Positions 19,020 to 28,240 of a DNA stretch of 64,000 nucleotides are shown piece after piece. The notes under the pieces were generated by a model. It saw nothing but the letters and a program-made list of their open reading frames with translations, made no database searches and had not been told where the DNA came from. The translations under genes were made by a program, and so were the position numbers. The DNA comes from Sporosarcina sp. NCCP-2716 (GTDB lineage Bacteria > Bacillota > Bacilli > Bacillales_A > Planococcaceae): positions 219,892 to 283,891 of the forward strand of contig NZ_BRCF01000004.1 in assembly GCF_023707985.1 (NCBI RefSeq), given 5' to 3'. The stretch's first letter is position 1; each line of letters starts with the position of its first letter.

Positions 19020-19619
19020 ATGGACATCCACGAAAAAGCCATCCGCCTGCTGCAGGAAAAGGCCGAGCAGCCGAACCGATCACGGAAAACAACCTCGTCG
19101 AAATATAAAAAGAGCACGAAGGAAGTCGCCGATTACGTCGTCCTCGACTTCGAGACGACCGGCCTGCGCGCCGGTGCTGACCGCATCATCCAGATCGGCG
19201 CCATCCGCTACTTCAAGCATTGGAAAGACGAAGAACTGGATGTGCTCATCAACCCGCAGCGCCACATTTCACCGACCATCACACGCATCACTGGCATCTC
19301 GAACGAAATGGTCGCCGACGCGCCTATCATCGAAGACAAACTCGCGGAACTCGTCGACTTCATCGGCGACCTGCCCATCATCGCGCACAACGCCGCCTTC
19401 GACATGGGCTTCCTGTACGCGCTCGACGGCAAGGCCGGCATCACCCTCCCGGCTTACACCGTCATCGACACCGTCAAACTCGCACGCCAAAAGATCAAAG
19501 ACACACCCAATCACAAACTCACAACCCTCACCCAGTACTTACAGCTCGAACACGACGCCCACAACGCAATCGGCGACTGCCGCGCGACTGCGGCGATTTA
19601 CCAGCACTGCATATTATAA
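19020..19619 (+). CDS. DnaQ-type 3'-5' exonuclease
   Basis: This 199-residue protein carries all DEDDh motifs: ExoI VVLDFETTG (D43, E45), ExoII AHNAAFDMGFL and ExoIII HNAIGDCRATA. It resembles the exonuclease domain of PolC/DnaQ-type enzymes and may act in DNA or RNA repair. The ATG follows GAGAAGGAGAG. It shares an N-terminal layout (basic linker of about 35 residues) with the altered paralogue at 9256, so one is a duplicate of the other. It ends at a strong terminator. Confidence 0.9.
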   Translation: MDIHEKAIRLLQEKAEQPNRSRKTTSSKYKKSTKEVADYVVLDFETTGLRAGADRIIQIGAIRYFKHWKDEELDVLINPQRHISPTITRITGISNEMVADAPIIEDKLAELVDFIGDLPIIAHNAAFDMGFLYALDGKAGITLPAYTVIDTVKLARQKIKDTPNHKLTTLTQYLQLEHDAHNAIGDCRATAAIYQHCIL

Positions 19620-19647
19620 AAAGGAGCGGCCGAAGCCGCTCCTTTTT
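19618..19647 (+). terminator. Terminator after the exonuclease
   Basis: AAAAAGGAGCGGC pairs with GCCGCTCCTTTTT around CGAA. The hairpin is perfect. Confidence 0.93.
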
Positions 19648-19667
19648 GCGTAGTACGGCTGCTCAGT

Positions 19668-20160
19668 GCTCAAGTAGGGTGGAAAACGCTCAAGCCAGAA
19701 GGAGAAACGCTCAAGCGAAGCGAGATACGCTCAAGCCAGAAGGTGAAACGCTCAAGCAAGACGAGAAACGCTCAAGCAAGGAGGGGAACCGCTCAAGCGA
19801 GGACGAAAAACGCTCAAGCAAGACGAAAAACCGCTCAAGTCCGCGGCACAACTTTTGGCATCTACTCCCCAAAAAAAGTCGCGACCATTTAGTCTTTCCC
19901 ATGTACAGAGAGCAAAACCAAGATTAACTTGTCTGCTCGCTGCGCTGCGCCTTTTCTGTTAGGTCTACTTCCGCCGACAGTGCCACCACTCAAGAAAGAT
20001 CCGCCAACCCTTAGTGCATGCAATGAAGTGCTCAAGCAAGGCGAGAACCGCTCAAGCTAGGAAGAGAAACGCTCAAGCAGGCAGAAGAACCGCTCAAGCG
20101 AGGGCGAGAACCGCTCAAGCAGTGCCATGAAACGCTCAAGCCAGGCAAGAAACGCTCAAG
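19668..20160 (+). repeat. Composite repeat: B array, C element, B array
   Basis: The first B array has nine GCTCAAG units from 19668 to 19839 (spacings 20, 21, 20, 21, 20, 21, 21, 21). CCGCGGC lies at its end. The C element spans 19878-19963, from GTCGCGACCATTT to CTTTTCTGTTAGG. The second B array has seven units at 20030, 20050, 20071, 20092, 20113, 20134 and 20154. No gene is seen between 19.62 and 20.36 kb; an in-frame ATG in the array at 20127 is not a real start for the NERD gene. Confidence 0.9.
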
Positions 20161-20366
20161 TCACCATCCCTCCCCACACCACCTCCTGCGGAACACCTAC
20201 ATCAGCCTCACACAATTCCAACTTGAAAACCAATATAAACACGACTGATCCACGCAGCCATTGGCCCCAGTCAAATTGTGTACAATCCTCGATAATTCGG
20301 CTTTGGCAAAACCCATATACTTTCAAAAGAAGAAGGGCTACACTTAAAAGAAAAAGAGGTGAGGCA

Positions 20367-21323
20367 TTGCTCTACAAACCACGCAAAACCCCGAAAGAAC
20401 TCATTGCCCTGCTGGCACTGGAAAAACGAATTGCCCCCACGCATCCACAATACCCGTTGATTTACCAGGAAATGTACAAAATGCGAGCTGGATTCGGTGG
20501 TGAGCAAGAGTACGACCGCCACATGAAAGAAGTCCGAACCGACTACCCGCACGCCATCCTCCATGATCTTTCCCTGCAACAAGAAGGCGTCTACTTCCAA
20601 ATCGATTCACTGTTCATCGCACCTGACGCCATCATCATCTCAGAAATCAAAAACAGAACGGGCAAAATCATCATCAAAGCCAATCCGACTCAGTTCCTCC
20701 AGTCTATGAAGGAAAGCGAACCCTCACTTTTCCGCAGTCCAATCGACGAGCTGGAACGTAAACGGCAGTTGCTGGAAAGGTGGCTGGCCCAACGTAACAT
20801 CATGGTCCCTATTCAGTGCATCACCATTTTTGCGCACAACAATATACTAGAATTTAGCGGCAAAACCGAAATCCCGATTCTGACAGGTTATGAAGCACCA
20901 ATCTTTTTCAGGGGGAGAGAAACCGGTCCTCATCTGCTAGATAAAAGAAGGATCGAGAAGTTAGCGGCAGCACTGGTCCAACAAGACAAGCCCTATCCGA
21001 TGCGACCGCTCAGTACTCGCTTTTCAATTAAAAAAGAAGAGTTGGTGAAGGGCGTCTGGTGTCCCGAATGCCCTGAAAAAACCATCTTGTACTGGAGACA
21101 TCAGCGCTGGAATTGTGGAAGGTGCAGCAAAACCAGTCTGACTGAACACGAAACTACAATAGACGAGTGGTTCATGCTCATCACGCCTACTATCACCAAC
21201 AAGGAATTTTGTGAATTTACTGGGTTACGCGATCGGCACATTGCCAAACGCCTCCTCGCCCGCAGCAAGGTATATAGAAGGGGAGAGCGGGCCGGCAGCG
21301 TCTATGTCCCTTTGAAAAACTAA
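20367..21323 (+). CDS. NERD-domain nuclease-related protein
   Basis: The 318-residue protein starts at TTG 20367, 5 bases after AGAGGTGAGG. A NERD domain spans about residues 45-170 (GEQEYDRHMKEV, then VYFQIDSLFIAPDAIIISEIKN with the conserved D and E-x-K of restriction-like folds). A C-terminal four-cysteine cluster (CPECPE and CGRC, near 235-260) suggests a zinc ribbon, followed by a helical DNA-binding-like tail. Codon use is AT-richer than in neighbouring genes. Two B-C-B composites flank it on both sides. A role in DNA or nucleic-acid processing is inferred from the domain only. Confidence 0.85.
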   Translation: MLYKPRKTPKELIALLALEKRIAPTHPQYPLIYQEMYKMRAGFGGEQEYDRHMKEVRTDYPHAILHDLSLQQEGVYFQIDSLFIAPDAIIISEIKNRTGKIIIKANPTQFLQSMKESEPSLFRSPIDELERKRQLLERWLAQRNIMVPIQCITIFAHNNILEFSGKTEIPILTGYEAPIFFRGRETGPHLLDKRRIEKLAAALVQQDKPYPMRPLSTRFSIKKEELVKGVWCPECPEKTILYWRHQRWNCGRCSKTSLTEHETTIDEWFMLITPTITNKEFCEFTGLRDRHIAKRLLARSKVYRRGERAGSVYVPLKN

Positions 21324-21442
21324 CAAGACTGGCAGAATAAAACCTTGAAAGGCGTTCCAACCAATGAACGCCTTTTTTGGTCGTCAATAAAGTACCGGAA
21401 ATTTCCGCCAGTCCCTAGCGTTCTTACCTGTAACGATAAAGC

Positions 21443-22000
21443 GCTCAAGCTCAGTGTGGCATCGCTCAAGGCAGAGGGAGAACCGCTCAAGAGCATGCCG
21501 AACCGCTCAAGCTCAACGCGGAACCGCTCAAGCAAGGGAGCAAAACGCTCAAGTCAGTGGCGCAACGCTCAAGGAAGAAGGAGAAGCGCTCAAGAGCATG
21601 CTGAAACGCTCAAGCCCAGCGGGGAAACGCTCAAGCTCGGCAGGGAAGCGCTCAAGCCCGCGGCATGAACAAAAATCCCCACCCCCAACTAACATCGCGA
21701 CCATTCATTCCTTCCCATGCACAGTGAGCAAAACCAGGATTAACTTGTCTGCTCGCTCCGCTGCGCCTTTACTGTTGGGCTGTCTTTGATAACTAGCACC
21801 ACCATTCAAATGTGGTGTTTAAAGATTAAAATAGGGTAGTAGAGCGCTCAAGAGGGGAAGGGAAACGCTCAAGTCATGCCCACAAGCACTCAAGCAGTAT
21901 CAGAAACGCTCAAGCATCTAGGGGAAGCGCTCAAGCTATGTGTACAAACGCTCAAGCCCAGCACGCAAACGCTCAAGCACCGCCCACAAACGCTCAAGCC
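21443..22000 (+). repeat. Composite repeat: B array, C element, B array
   Basis: The first B array has eleven GCTCAAG units between 21443 and 21656 at spacings of 20 or 21. A CCGCGGC motif (21658-21664) follows. The C element spans 21694-21779 and is the closest match to the one at 19878. The second B array has eight units from 21846 to 22000; the third reads ACTCAAG. No gene is seen from 21324 to 22086. Confidence 0.9.
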
Positions 22001-22086
22001 AACACCGCAACCCCTACCCCCAACCCCCAAAATAAGCTATACTCAACAAACAAAGCCAACTCCATCCAAAAAGGAGGCACCGCACC

Positions 22087-22548
22087 ATGCAGCACCACCA
22101 AAACACCCAACACAATCAGCCGAACGAGCGCCCGCAAGACCCGCGCTTCAAAACGGCGCATAAGGAAGCGTGGATCGGCGTCGCGCTCGCAGTGTTCAAC
22201 TTCGTCTGGTGGTACGGGTTCGCATACGGGCTCGGCAGCAAGCCGGTCGACGAATATACATACATCCTCGGGCTGCCGGCGTGGTTCTTCTGGAGCTGCG
22301 TCGTCGGGTTCGTTCTCATGTCGGTGATCACTGTCGTGCTCGCAAAATTCGTCCTCACCGACATGCCGCTCGACGACGACCCGGCGTTCCGCCCGTACCC
22401 GGCTCCGCCGGCCAGCCCGTCGCCCGGTTCACCGAGCAACCCACCCGCCAACCCGTCGCCCGGTTCACCGAGCAACCCACCAACCAACCCGTCACCCGGC
22501 TCAACGCACGACACTAATCCATCCAGCCAGAAAGGACCTAACTCATGA
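22087..22548 (+). CDS. yhdT: YhdT-family (DUF997) membrane protein with proline-rich tail
   Basis: This 153-residue protein has two membrane helices (about 28-52 and 60-90) in the YhdT/DUF997 pattern (EAWIGVALAVFNFVWWYGFAYG is the first helix region, read here in part). YhdT is usually encoded next to PanF and may be an accessory subunit. The C-terminal 50 residues are an unusual Pro/Ser/Asn-rich tail with PSPGSPSNPP repeated, encoded by a 36-base tandem repeat near 22421-22505. Its stop overlaps the panF ATG by ATGA. ATG at 22087 follows AAAAAGGAGGCACC. Confidence 0.87.
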   Translation: MQHHQNTQHNQPNERPQDPRFKTAHKEAWIGVALAVFNFVWWYGFAYGLGSKPVDEYTYILGLPAWFFWSCVVGFVLMSVITVVLAKFVLTDMPLDDDPAFRPYPAPPASPSPGSPSNPPANPSPGSPSNPPTNPSPGSTHDTNPSSQKGPNS

Positions 22549-23987
22549 ACATCGGCGTACTCATTCCGCTCATCATCTTCCTCGTCGCGATCTTCGCGAT
22601 CGGGTTCATCGCATCCAAACAAATGAGCGGCAGCACGGGCTTCCTGCAAGAATACTTCCTCGGCGGCCGTGAACTCGGCGGCTTCGTCCTGGCGATGACG
22701 ATGGTCGCGACGTACGGCAGCGCGTCGAGTTTCCTCGGCGGGCCCGGTACCGCGTACACCGTCGGCTTCGGCTGGGCGCTGCTCGCGATGACGCAGGTCG
22801 TCACCGGGTACTTCGTCCTGCTCGTGCTCGGCAAGAAGTTCGCGATCCTCAGCCGGCGCTATGACGCCGTCACGATGATCGACTTCCTGAAGGCGCGCTA
22901 TAACAGCCCGGCGGTCGCGATCCTGTCCGCCGCGGCGATCATCATCTTCCTGTTCTCGGCGATGACCGCACAATGGGTCGGCGGCGGCCGGCTCATCGAA
23001 TCGCTCACGGGCCTCAGCTACACGTCGGCGCTCTTCATCTTCGCCGTCAGCGTCCTCGTCTACGTGACGATCGGCGGATTCCGCGCCGTCGCGCTCACCG
23101 ACGCCGTCCAGGGCGCAATTATGGTAATAGGCACGCTCATCCTGCTCATCGGCGTCATCATCGCAGGCGGCGGCGTGCCCGCCATCATGCAGGATCTGCT
23201 CAATGAAAACCCGAACCTCGTCACGCCGTTCGGCGCCGACAGAAGCCTCACGCCGGCCTACGTCTCGAGCTTCTGGATCCTCGTCGGCGTCGGCGTCGTC
23301 GGCCTGCCGCAGATGGTCGTCCGCACGATGAGCTACAAAAGCTCCCGCGCCATGCACCGCGCGCTCGCCATCGGCACGATCGTCACCGGGTTCATCATGC
23401 TCAACATGCACCTGATCGGCGTCTTCGCGCGGCCCGTCATGCCCGGCATCGACGTCGGCGACAAAGTCATCCCGCTCGTCGCGCTCGAAGTGCTGCCGCC
23501 ATGGCTTGCCGGCATCGTCCTCGCCGCTCCGATGGCCGCAATCATGTCCACCGTCGACTCGCTCCTGCTGCTCGTCAGCTCCGCCATCGTCAAGGACGTC
23601 TACTTGAGCTACGTCAAACCGCAGGCGACCGAAAAACAGGTCAAGACAATCAGCTTCGGCGTCACCGGCGTGCTCGGCATCATCGTCTTCCTGCTCGCCC
23701 TGCAGCCGCCCGACCTGCTCATCTTCCTGAACCTGTTCGCGTTCGGCGGGCTCGAGGCCGCCTTCATCTGGCCGATCGTCCTCGGGCTCTACTGGAAATA
23801 TGGCAATAAAACCGGAGCACTCGCGTCCATGGTCACCGGCATCGGCAGCTACATCGCCATCCATTTCTACAACCAGGCGTACGGCGACCTGCTCGGCGTC
23901 CACACCGTCACCGTGCCCGTCGTCCTGTCGCTCATCGCCTATATCATCGGAAGCCTCGCGACCAGACGCGAGCCGTTCCGGTTCTGA
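22545..23987 (+). CDS. panF: Sodium/pantothenate symporter PanF
   Basis: This 480-residue sodium:solute symporter has about 13 membrane helices. The pairing with YhdT and features such as FLGGRELGG near residue 40, GTAYTVGFGW and SWSxFFxG-like segments fit PanF, which imports pantothenate with sodium. The start overlaps yhdT by 4 bases. Other SSS family members (proline or solute symporters) are possible, but the YhdT partner supports PanF. A terminator follows at 23992. Confidence 0.88.
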   Translation: MNIGVLIPLIIFLVAIFAIGFIASKQMSGSTGFLQEYFLGGRELGGFVLAMTMVATYGSASSFLGGPGTAYTVGFGWALLAMTQVVTGYFVLLVLGKKFAILSRRYDAVTMIDFLKARYNSPAVAILSAAAIIIFLFSAMTAQWVGGGRLIESLTGLSYTSALFIFAVSVLVYVTIGGFRAVALTDAVQGAIMVIGTLILLIGVIIAGGGVPAIMQDLLNENPNLVTPFGADRSLTPAYVSSFWILVGVGVVGLPQMVVRTMSYKSSRAMHRALAIGTIVTGFIMLNMHLIGVFARPVMPGIDVGDKVIPLVALEVLPPWLAGIVLAAPMAAIMSTVDSLLLLVSSAIVKDVYLSYVKPQATEKQVKTISFGVTGVLGIIVFLLALQPPDLLIFLNLFAFGGLEAAFIWPIVLGLYWKYGNKTGALASMVTGIGSYIAIHFYNQAYGDLLGVHTVTVPVVLSLIAYIIGSLATRREPFRF

Positions 23988-23991
23988 ACAG

Positions 23992-24020
23992 CGTCCTCCG
24001 CACACCGCGGAGGGCGTTTT
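23992..24020 (+). terminator. Terminator after panF
   Basis: CGTCCTCCGC pairs with GCGGAGGGCG around ACACC, followed by TTTT. Confidence 0.8.
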
Positions 24021-24141
24021 AACGTTCCGTAAACTTCATTAAGACTTATCAAAAAAATACAAAATCATCTAGCCGGGACACTGGTAAACTGCTATGATAG
24101 TACTGCATGTCCAAACTACTAATCTAGGGGGCACAATCGTA

Positions 24142-26388
24142 ATGAAGAAAAACACGAGATTCCTGGCAACTGCCGTTACAGCAGCCGCCGTCGCATCCGC
24201 CATCGCGGTACCGAGCGCATCCGCGGACACATCGAAATTCACGGACGTCTCCGACCGCTATGCAGACGCAGTCAACTTCCTGTGGGCGAACAACATCACG
24301 CAAGGGGTTGCCGCTGACAAATTCGGCACCATGTCCGACGTCAAACGTGTGGACGCAGCCGTATTCATCGCGAAACTCATGGGACTCGAGCCAGGCGGTG
24401 TGTATGCACCTTCCAGCTTCACAGATGTGCCGAAATCCTCAAAATGGGCAGTCGATGCACTGAAAGAAAAAGGCATCATCAGCGGGAAAAGCGCAACGAA
24501 ATTCGGCGCGAACGAACAGCTGACACGCGGGGAAGCCGCAGCCATGATCGTCAAAGCCGCTAAAATCGAAGCGGACCTCAGCAAAACCGAAACGAAATTC
24601 ACAGATGTCAATAAACGCTTCGCACCATACGTGCAGGCACTCGTCGACGAAAAGATCGCGAACGGCAAAACCGACAAAACGTTCGGCACATCCATGCCCG
24701 TCACACGCGGCGAACTCGCGATGCTCCTCAACAACGGCAATGCGAAATTCGGCTATCTCGACCTGCTCGTCATGCACATGAACGACCATCACGCATATCT
24801 CGACAACTTCCCGTACATTTCGACAGTCGTCAAAGACCTGCGGGCAACTCATAAGAACAACCTGCTCCTCCATGGCGGTGACGTATTCTCAGGCGATCTG
24901 TACTGGAACAAGTACAAAGGCCTGGCCGACGTCGCGATGATGAACTACCTCGGATTCGACGCCGTCACATTCGGCAACCATGAATTCGACGAAGGCGGCA
25001 GCAAAGAAGGGCACACGGCATTGCGCAACTATATCCTCGGTGCGAAATTCCCTGTACTCGGCGCGAACCTCGACTTCAAAGGAGACGAGAAACTGAAATC
25101 CCTCTATAAAGGCGGCATCGCGGAAAACGCGAAAGGCGGGGAAATCTACGACGGCAACATCGTCGAAATCGACGGCCAGAAAGTCGGTATGTTCGGTCTG
25201 ACGACGGAAGATACGGTCAACATTTCAAGCCCGGCTGACGTCGACGTCCTCAGCTACATCACCCGTGCGAAAGAAACGGTCGCTGCCCTTGAGGCGAAAG
25301 GCGTTGACAAGATCATCGCCATCACCCACGTCGGAGTGGACGAAGCTGCCAAGGCAGGAAGCGACCAAGCACTCGCGAAAGCGGTACCGGGCATCGACGT
25401 CATCGTCGGCGGCCACACGCATACGCCATTGAAAGAACCGATCACGATTACGAATGAAAACGGCCACAAGACGGTCATCGTCCAGGCTGGCCAGTACGGC
25501 GAATACCTCGGTACGCTTGACGTGAAGTTCAACCCGCAAGGTGAGATCTACTGGAACCACGGCGAACTCGTCAAGATCGATACGAAGACGATGAAAGCTG
25601 ACAAACAAGCAGAAGCAGTCCTGGCACCGTTCAAAGCCGGGAAGGAAGAGCTGAAAAAAGAATCGATCGGCGTCTCGTCTGACGCGGACCTCAGCGGTGC
25701 ACGTGACTCGAACGCGGAAGGTGCGTCAAGTGTCCGCCACAACGAAACGAACCTTGGAAATCTAATTGCAGATGCGATGCTGTCAAAAGCGAAAACACTG
25801 CCGGGCATGGACAAAGCAACCGTTGTCGCTATGCAGAACGGCGGCGGAATCCGGACGAGCATCGAAGCCGGCGACATCACAGTCGGCAGCGTCATGCAGG
25901 TCCTTCCATTCGGCAACCCGCTCGCCATCATCGAGTCGAACGGCAAAGAAGTGAAAGAAGCGCTTGAGCGCAGCGTCGGCGGTTCGTTGATCGCTGAAGG
26001 CAAAGGCCTGAAGGAAGACGGCGGATTCCTCCACGTTGGCGGCATGAAGTTCACATATGACAGCACGAAGGAATCCGGGAAGCGCGTCATCGACGTCCTC
26101 GTCCAGGAAGGCGATAAGTTCGTACCGCTCACAGACGACATGAAAGTCTACATCGCGACGAACTCCTTCACAGCACGCGGCGGAGATGACTACAAAGTGT
26201 TCGAAAAAGCATCCAGCGAAGGACGCGTTTCGGATCCTGGCTTCTCCGACACACAAAACCTGATTGAGTACCTCCAGTCACTCGGAGACAAGATCGATCC
26301 GAAAGTCGAAGGGCGCATTATCGATACGTCACTCGAAACGCAGCAAAACGGATACAAAGTTCCAGTTGCGGCAGAAACAACTAAATAA
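24142..26388 (+). CDS. SLH-anchored 5'-nucleotidase / cyclic phosphodiesterase
   Basis: This 748-residue exoprotein has a signal peptide (about 1-28, cleaved after PSASA), three SLH domains (about 29-205, with RVDAA, TRGEAAAM and TRGELAML motifs), a metallophosphatase domain (about 206-455; MNDHH 213-217, GGDVFSGD, GNHEFD 278-283, VGGHTHT near 425) and a 5'-nucleotidase C-terminal domain (about 505-715). It should release phosphate from extracellular nucleotides, as UshA/YfkN-type enzymes do. ATG at 24142 is preferred to an in-frame ATG at 24094 because the signal peptide begins here and AGGGGG precedes it. It is the first of five consecutive SLH-bearing enzymes. Confidence 0.93.
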   Translation: MKKNTRFLATAVTAAAVASAIAVPSASADTSKFTDVSDRYADAVNFLWANNITQGVAADKFGTMSDVKRVDAAVFIAKLMGLEPGGVYAPSSFTDVPKSSKWAVDALKEKGIISGKSATKFGANEQLTRGEAAAMIVKAAKIEADLSKTETKFTDVNKRFAPYVQALVDEKIANGKTDKTFGTSMPVTRGELAMLLNNGNAKFGYLDLLVMHMNDHHAYLDNFPYISTVVKDLRATHKNNLLLHGGDVFSGDLYWNKYKGLADVAMMNYLGFDAVTFGNHEFDEGGSKEGHTALRNYILGAKFPVLGANLDFKGDEKLKSLYKGGIAENAKGGEIYDGNIVEIDGQKVGMFGLTTEDTVNISSPADVDVLSYITRAKETVAALEAKGVDKIIAITHVGVDEAAKAGSDQALAKAVPGIDVIVGGHTHTPLKEPITITNENGHKTVIVQAGQYGEYLGTLDVKFNPQGEIYWNHGELVKIDTKTMKADKQAEAVLAPFKAGKEELKKESIGVSSDADLSGARDSNAEGASSVRHNETNLGNLIADAMLSKAKTLPGMDKATVVAMQNGGGIRTSIEAGDITVGSVMQVLPFGNPLAIIESNGKEVKEALERSVGGSLIAEGKGLKEDGGFLHVGGMKFTYDSTKESGKRVIDVLVQEGDKFVPLTDDMKVYIATNSFTARGGDDYKVFEKASSEGRVSDPGFSDTQNLIEYLQSLGDKIDPKVEGRIIDTSLETQQNGYKVPVAAETTK

Positions 26389-26401
26389 AAAAATTAAAAA
26401 A

Positions 26402-26438
26402 GCGCCGGATCCTCAGTTGTACGAGAATCCGGCGTTTT
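26402..26438 (+). terminator. Terminator after the 5'-nucleotidase gene
   Basis: CGCCGGAT pairs with ATCCGGCG and is followed by TTTT. The 180 bases to the next gene hold no other feature I can support. Confidence 0.85.
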
Positions 26439-26618
26439 CTGCAAAGTGCACCATGACGGCTTTTACAGCAGGCAAGCGAGCGTCAATTCATCCGGTAATC
26501 GGGCAGAAAATGGCGGAACCTATTAAACTACCCCAATTTAGGCCGATAGAAACATAGAGAAATACAAAGAATTGTTGTATCCTTTACGGTAACGACAAAA
26601 ATTTGGAGGATTGTACCA

Positions 26619-28118
26619 TTGAAGAAATTAGCAGCATGCCTTACTTTATCTCTCGCAGCGCTTGTCCCATTCGGACAGGAGTCCCATGCAGCCACTACGT
26701 TCACGGACGTTGGAACGACACACCGTGCCCAGGCTGAAATCTACTACCTCGTCGATGGCGGAATCGTCGGCGGCGTCTCCTCAACACGATTCGTCCCGGA
26801 ACAGCAAGTGACACGTGACCAAGCGGCAGCGATGATCGGCCGCACGCTCAACTTGAACGGCGAACAGCGCGCGACGAAATTCAAAGACGTCGGCTCGAAC
26901 AACTTCGCATCCGGCTACATACAGCAGCTCGTCGACAAAGGCATCATCTCCGGTTACCTGGACGGCTCCTTCAAGCCGAAGAACACTCTGAGCCGCGGTG
27001 AGATGGCCCTTATCATCAGCCGGGCATTCGAGTACAACTCCAGCTCTGTCAGCTCTGCTGCAAGCTCGCTCATGAAGAAAGGGATCGCAGCCGGTATCGC
27101 GGACGGCACATTCGGCGAATCCCAGACCCTGAAACGGGGAGACTTCTCCGTATTCCTCGCCCGGTCCATCAACGCGGACTTCCGGACGGCGAACAATGAG
27201 AAATTCGACCGCAACTACTATGTCAATACGAATGACGGAACTGCGCTCAACATGCGCAAAGGACCGGGCACGAGCTACACGTCTATCGGCTCCATCCCGA
27301 CAGGCAAGATCGTCTCGGCTGCCTACTCCGTCGGTGACTGGGTGTACATTTCATCCGACAATGTCAAAGGATTCGTCCACTCGGCCTACCTGCAGCTGGA
27401 CAAGCCGTCAGACGATGAAGTCGTAACACCGCCGGCGAAGCCGACACCTGATCCGACGCCACTGCCGACACCGCCTGGCAAAAAGCCATTGAAAGACGTG
27501 GTCGTTGTCATTGACGCAGGTCACGGCGGAAAGGACAGCGGATCAGTAGGTAATGGATTCTTGGAAAAGAACATCACACTGAACATTGCAAAGAAAATGG
27601 AAGCATACTACAAGAACGTACCTATCCAGGCGAAGATGACACGGACGACTGACACGTTTATCGAATTGGAAGACCGTGCGGCGTATGCGAAGAAAGTGAA
27701 CGGCAGCATTTTCATGTCGATCCATAACAATTCCTTCTCAAACGAATCTGCGAACGGTACGGAAACCTACTACTACACCCGATCAGCGGCTACGAATCCG
27801 AATGCCGCTCAGTCCAAAGCGCTCGCCCGCTACACGCAGAACCGCATGCTCGAAGCGTGGGGGCTCACAGATCGCGGAGTCAAGCCCGGTCCATGGCTGG
27901 TTATCAAGTATAACACCGTTCCCGCAGTCCTAGCGGAAGTCGGTTTTATCTCAAATAAGAAAGACATGGGTCTCATGGGAACGGAAGCCGGCCGCCAGAA
28001 ACTCGCGAAAGGCCTGTTCCTCGCAACACTCGATTACTACTATTACTATGAAGGACGGACAGACGTCTTGCCGCTGTACAGCACAGTCAACGGTACGCCG
28101 AGTGGCAAACTGCACTGA
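26619..28118 (+). CDS. SLH-anchored N-acetylmuramoyl-L-alanine amidase
   Basis: This 499-residue protein starts at TTG after TTGGAGGA. It has a signal peptide (about 1-25), three SLH domains (about 26-190; TRDQAAAM, SRGEMALI, KRGDFSVF), an SH3_3 domain (about 203-265) and a proline-rich linker (about 272-290). An Amidase_3 domain (about 295-485) has zinc ligands H302 (DAGHGGKDSG), E316 (FLEKN) and H369 (SIHNN), plus the catalytic Glu E440 (LAEVGFIS). It would cleave the bond between muramic acid and L-Ala in peptidoglycan. SLH and SH3 domains both serve wall binding. A terminator follows. Confidence 0.94.
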   Translation: MKKLAACLTLSLAALVPFGQESHAATTFTDVGTTHRAQAEIYYLVDGGIVGGVSSTRFVPEQQVTRDQAAAMIGRTLNLNGEQRATKFKDVGSNNFASGYIQQLVDKGIISGYLDGSFKPKNTLSRGEMALIISRAFEYNSSSVSSAASSLMKKGIAAGIADGTFGESQTLKRGDFSVFLARSINADFRTANNEKFDRNYYVNTNDGTALNMRKGPGTSYTSIGSIPTGKIVSAAYSVGDWVYISSDNVKGFVHSAYLQLDKPSDDEVVTPPAKPTPDPTPLPTPPGKKPLKDVVVVIDAGHGGKDSGSVGNGFLEKNITLNIAKKMEAYYKNVPIQAKMTRTTDTFIELEDRAAYAKKVNGSIFMSIHNNSFSNESANGTETYYYTRSAATNPNAAQSKALARYTQNRMLEAWGLTDRGVKPGPWLVIKYNTVPAVLAEVGFISNKKDMGLMGTEAGRQKLAKGLFLATLDYYYYYEGRTDVLPLYSTVNGTPSGKLH

Positions 28119-28125
28119 TGTCCCG

Positions 28126-28157
28126 CCCCACTCGTTCACCAGAGCGAGTGGGGTTTT
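28126..28157 (+). terminator. Terminator after the amidase gene
   Basis: CCCCACTCG pairs with CGAGTGGGG, followed by TTTTT. Confidence 0.92.
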
Positions 28158-28240
28158 TATTTTTCAACCCTTGTCCGAACTAGACGCGGACGGGGTATAG
28201 AGTCATAATATACATACCAATCTATAAAAGGAGTGATCCC

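Noticed and set aside
20127..20366. N-terminal extension of the NERD protein into the B array
   Set aside because: The extension translates repeat sequence (KRSSQARNAQ) and has no ribosome site; TTG at 20367 has a good one and begins where the domain pattern starts.
19668..22000. CRISPR array interpretation of the GCTCAAG repeats
   Set aside because: The conserved part is only 7-12 bases, spacing is 20-21 in total, the spacers are low-complexity and partly conserved, and no cas gene is seen.
22116..24005. 629-residue minus-strand ORF opposite yhdT-panF
   Set aside because: It is a shadow of GC-rich codons of panF, very rich in D, E and R, with no ribosome site or recognisable domain.
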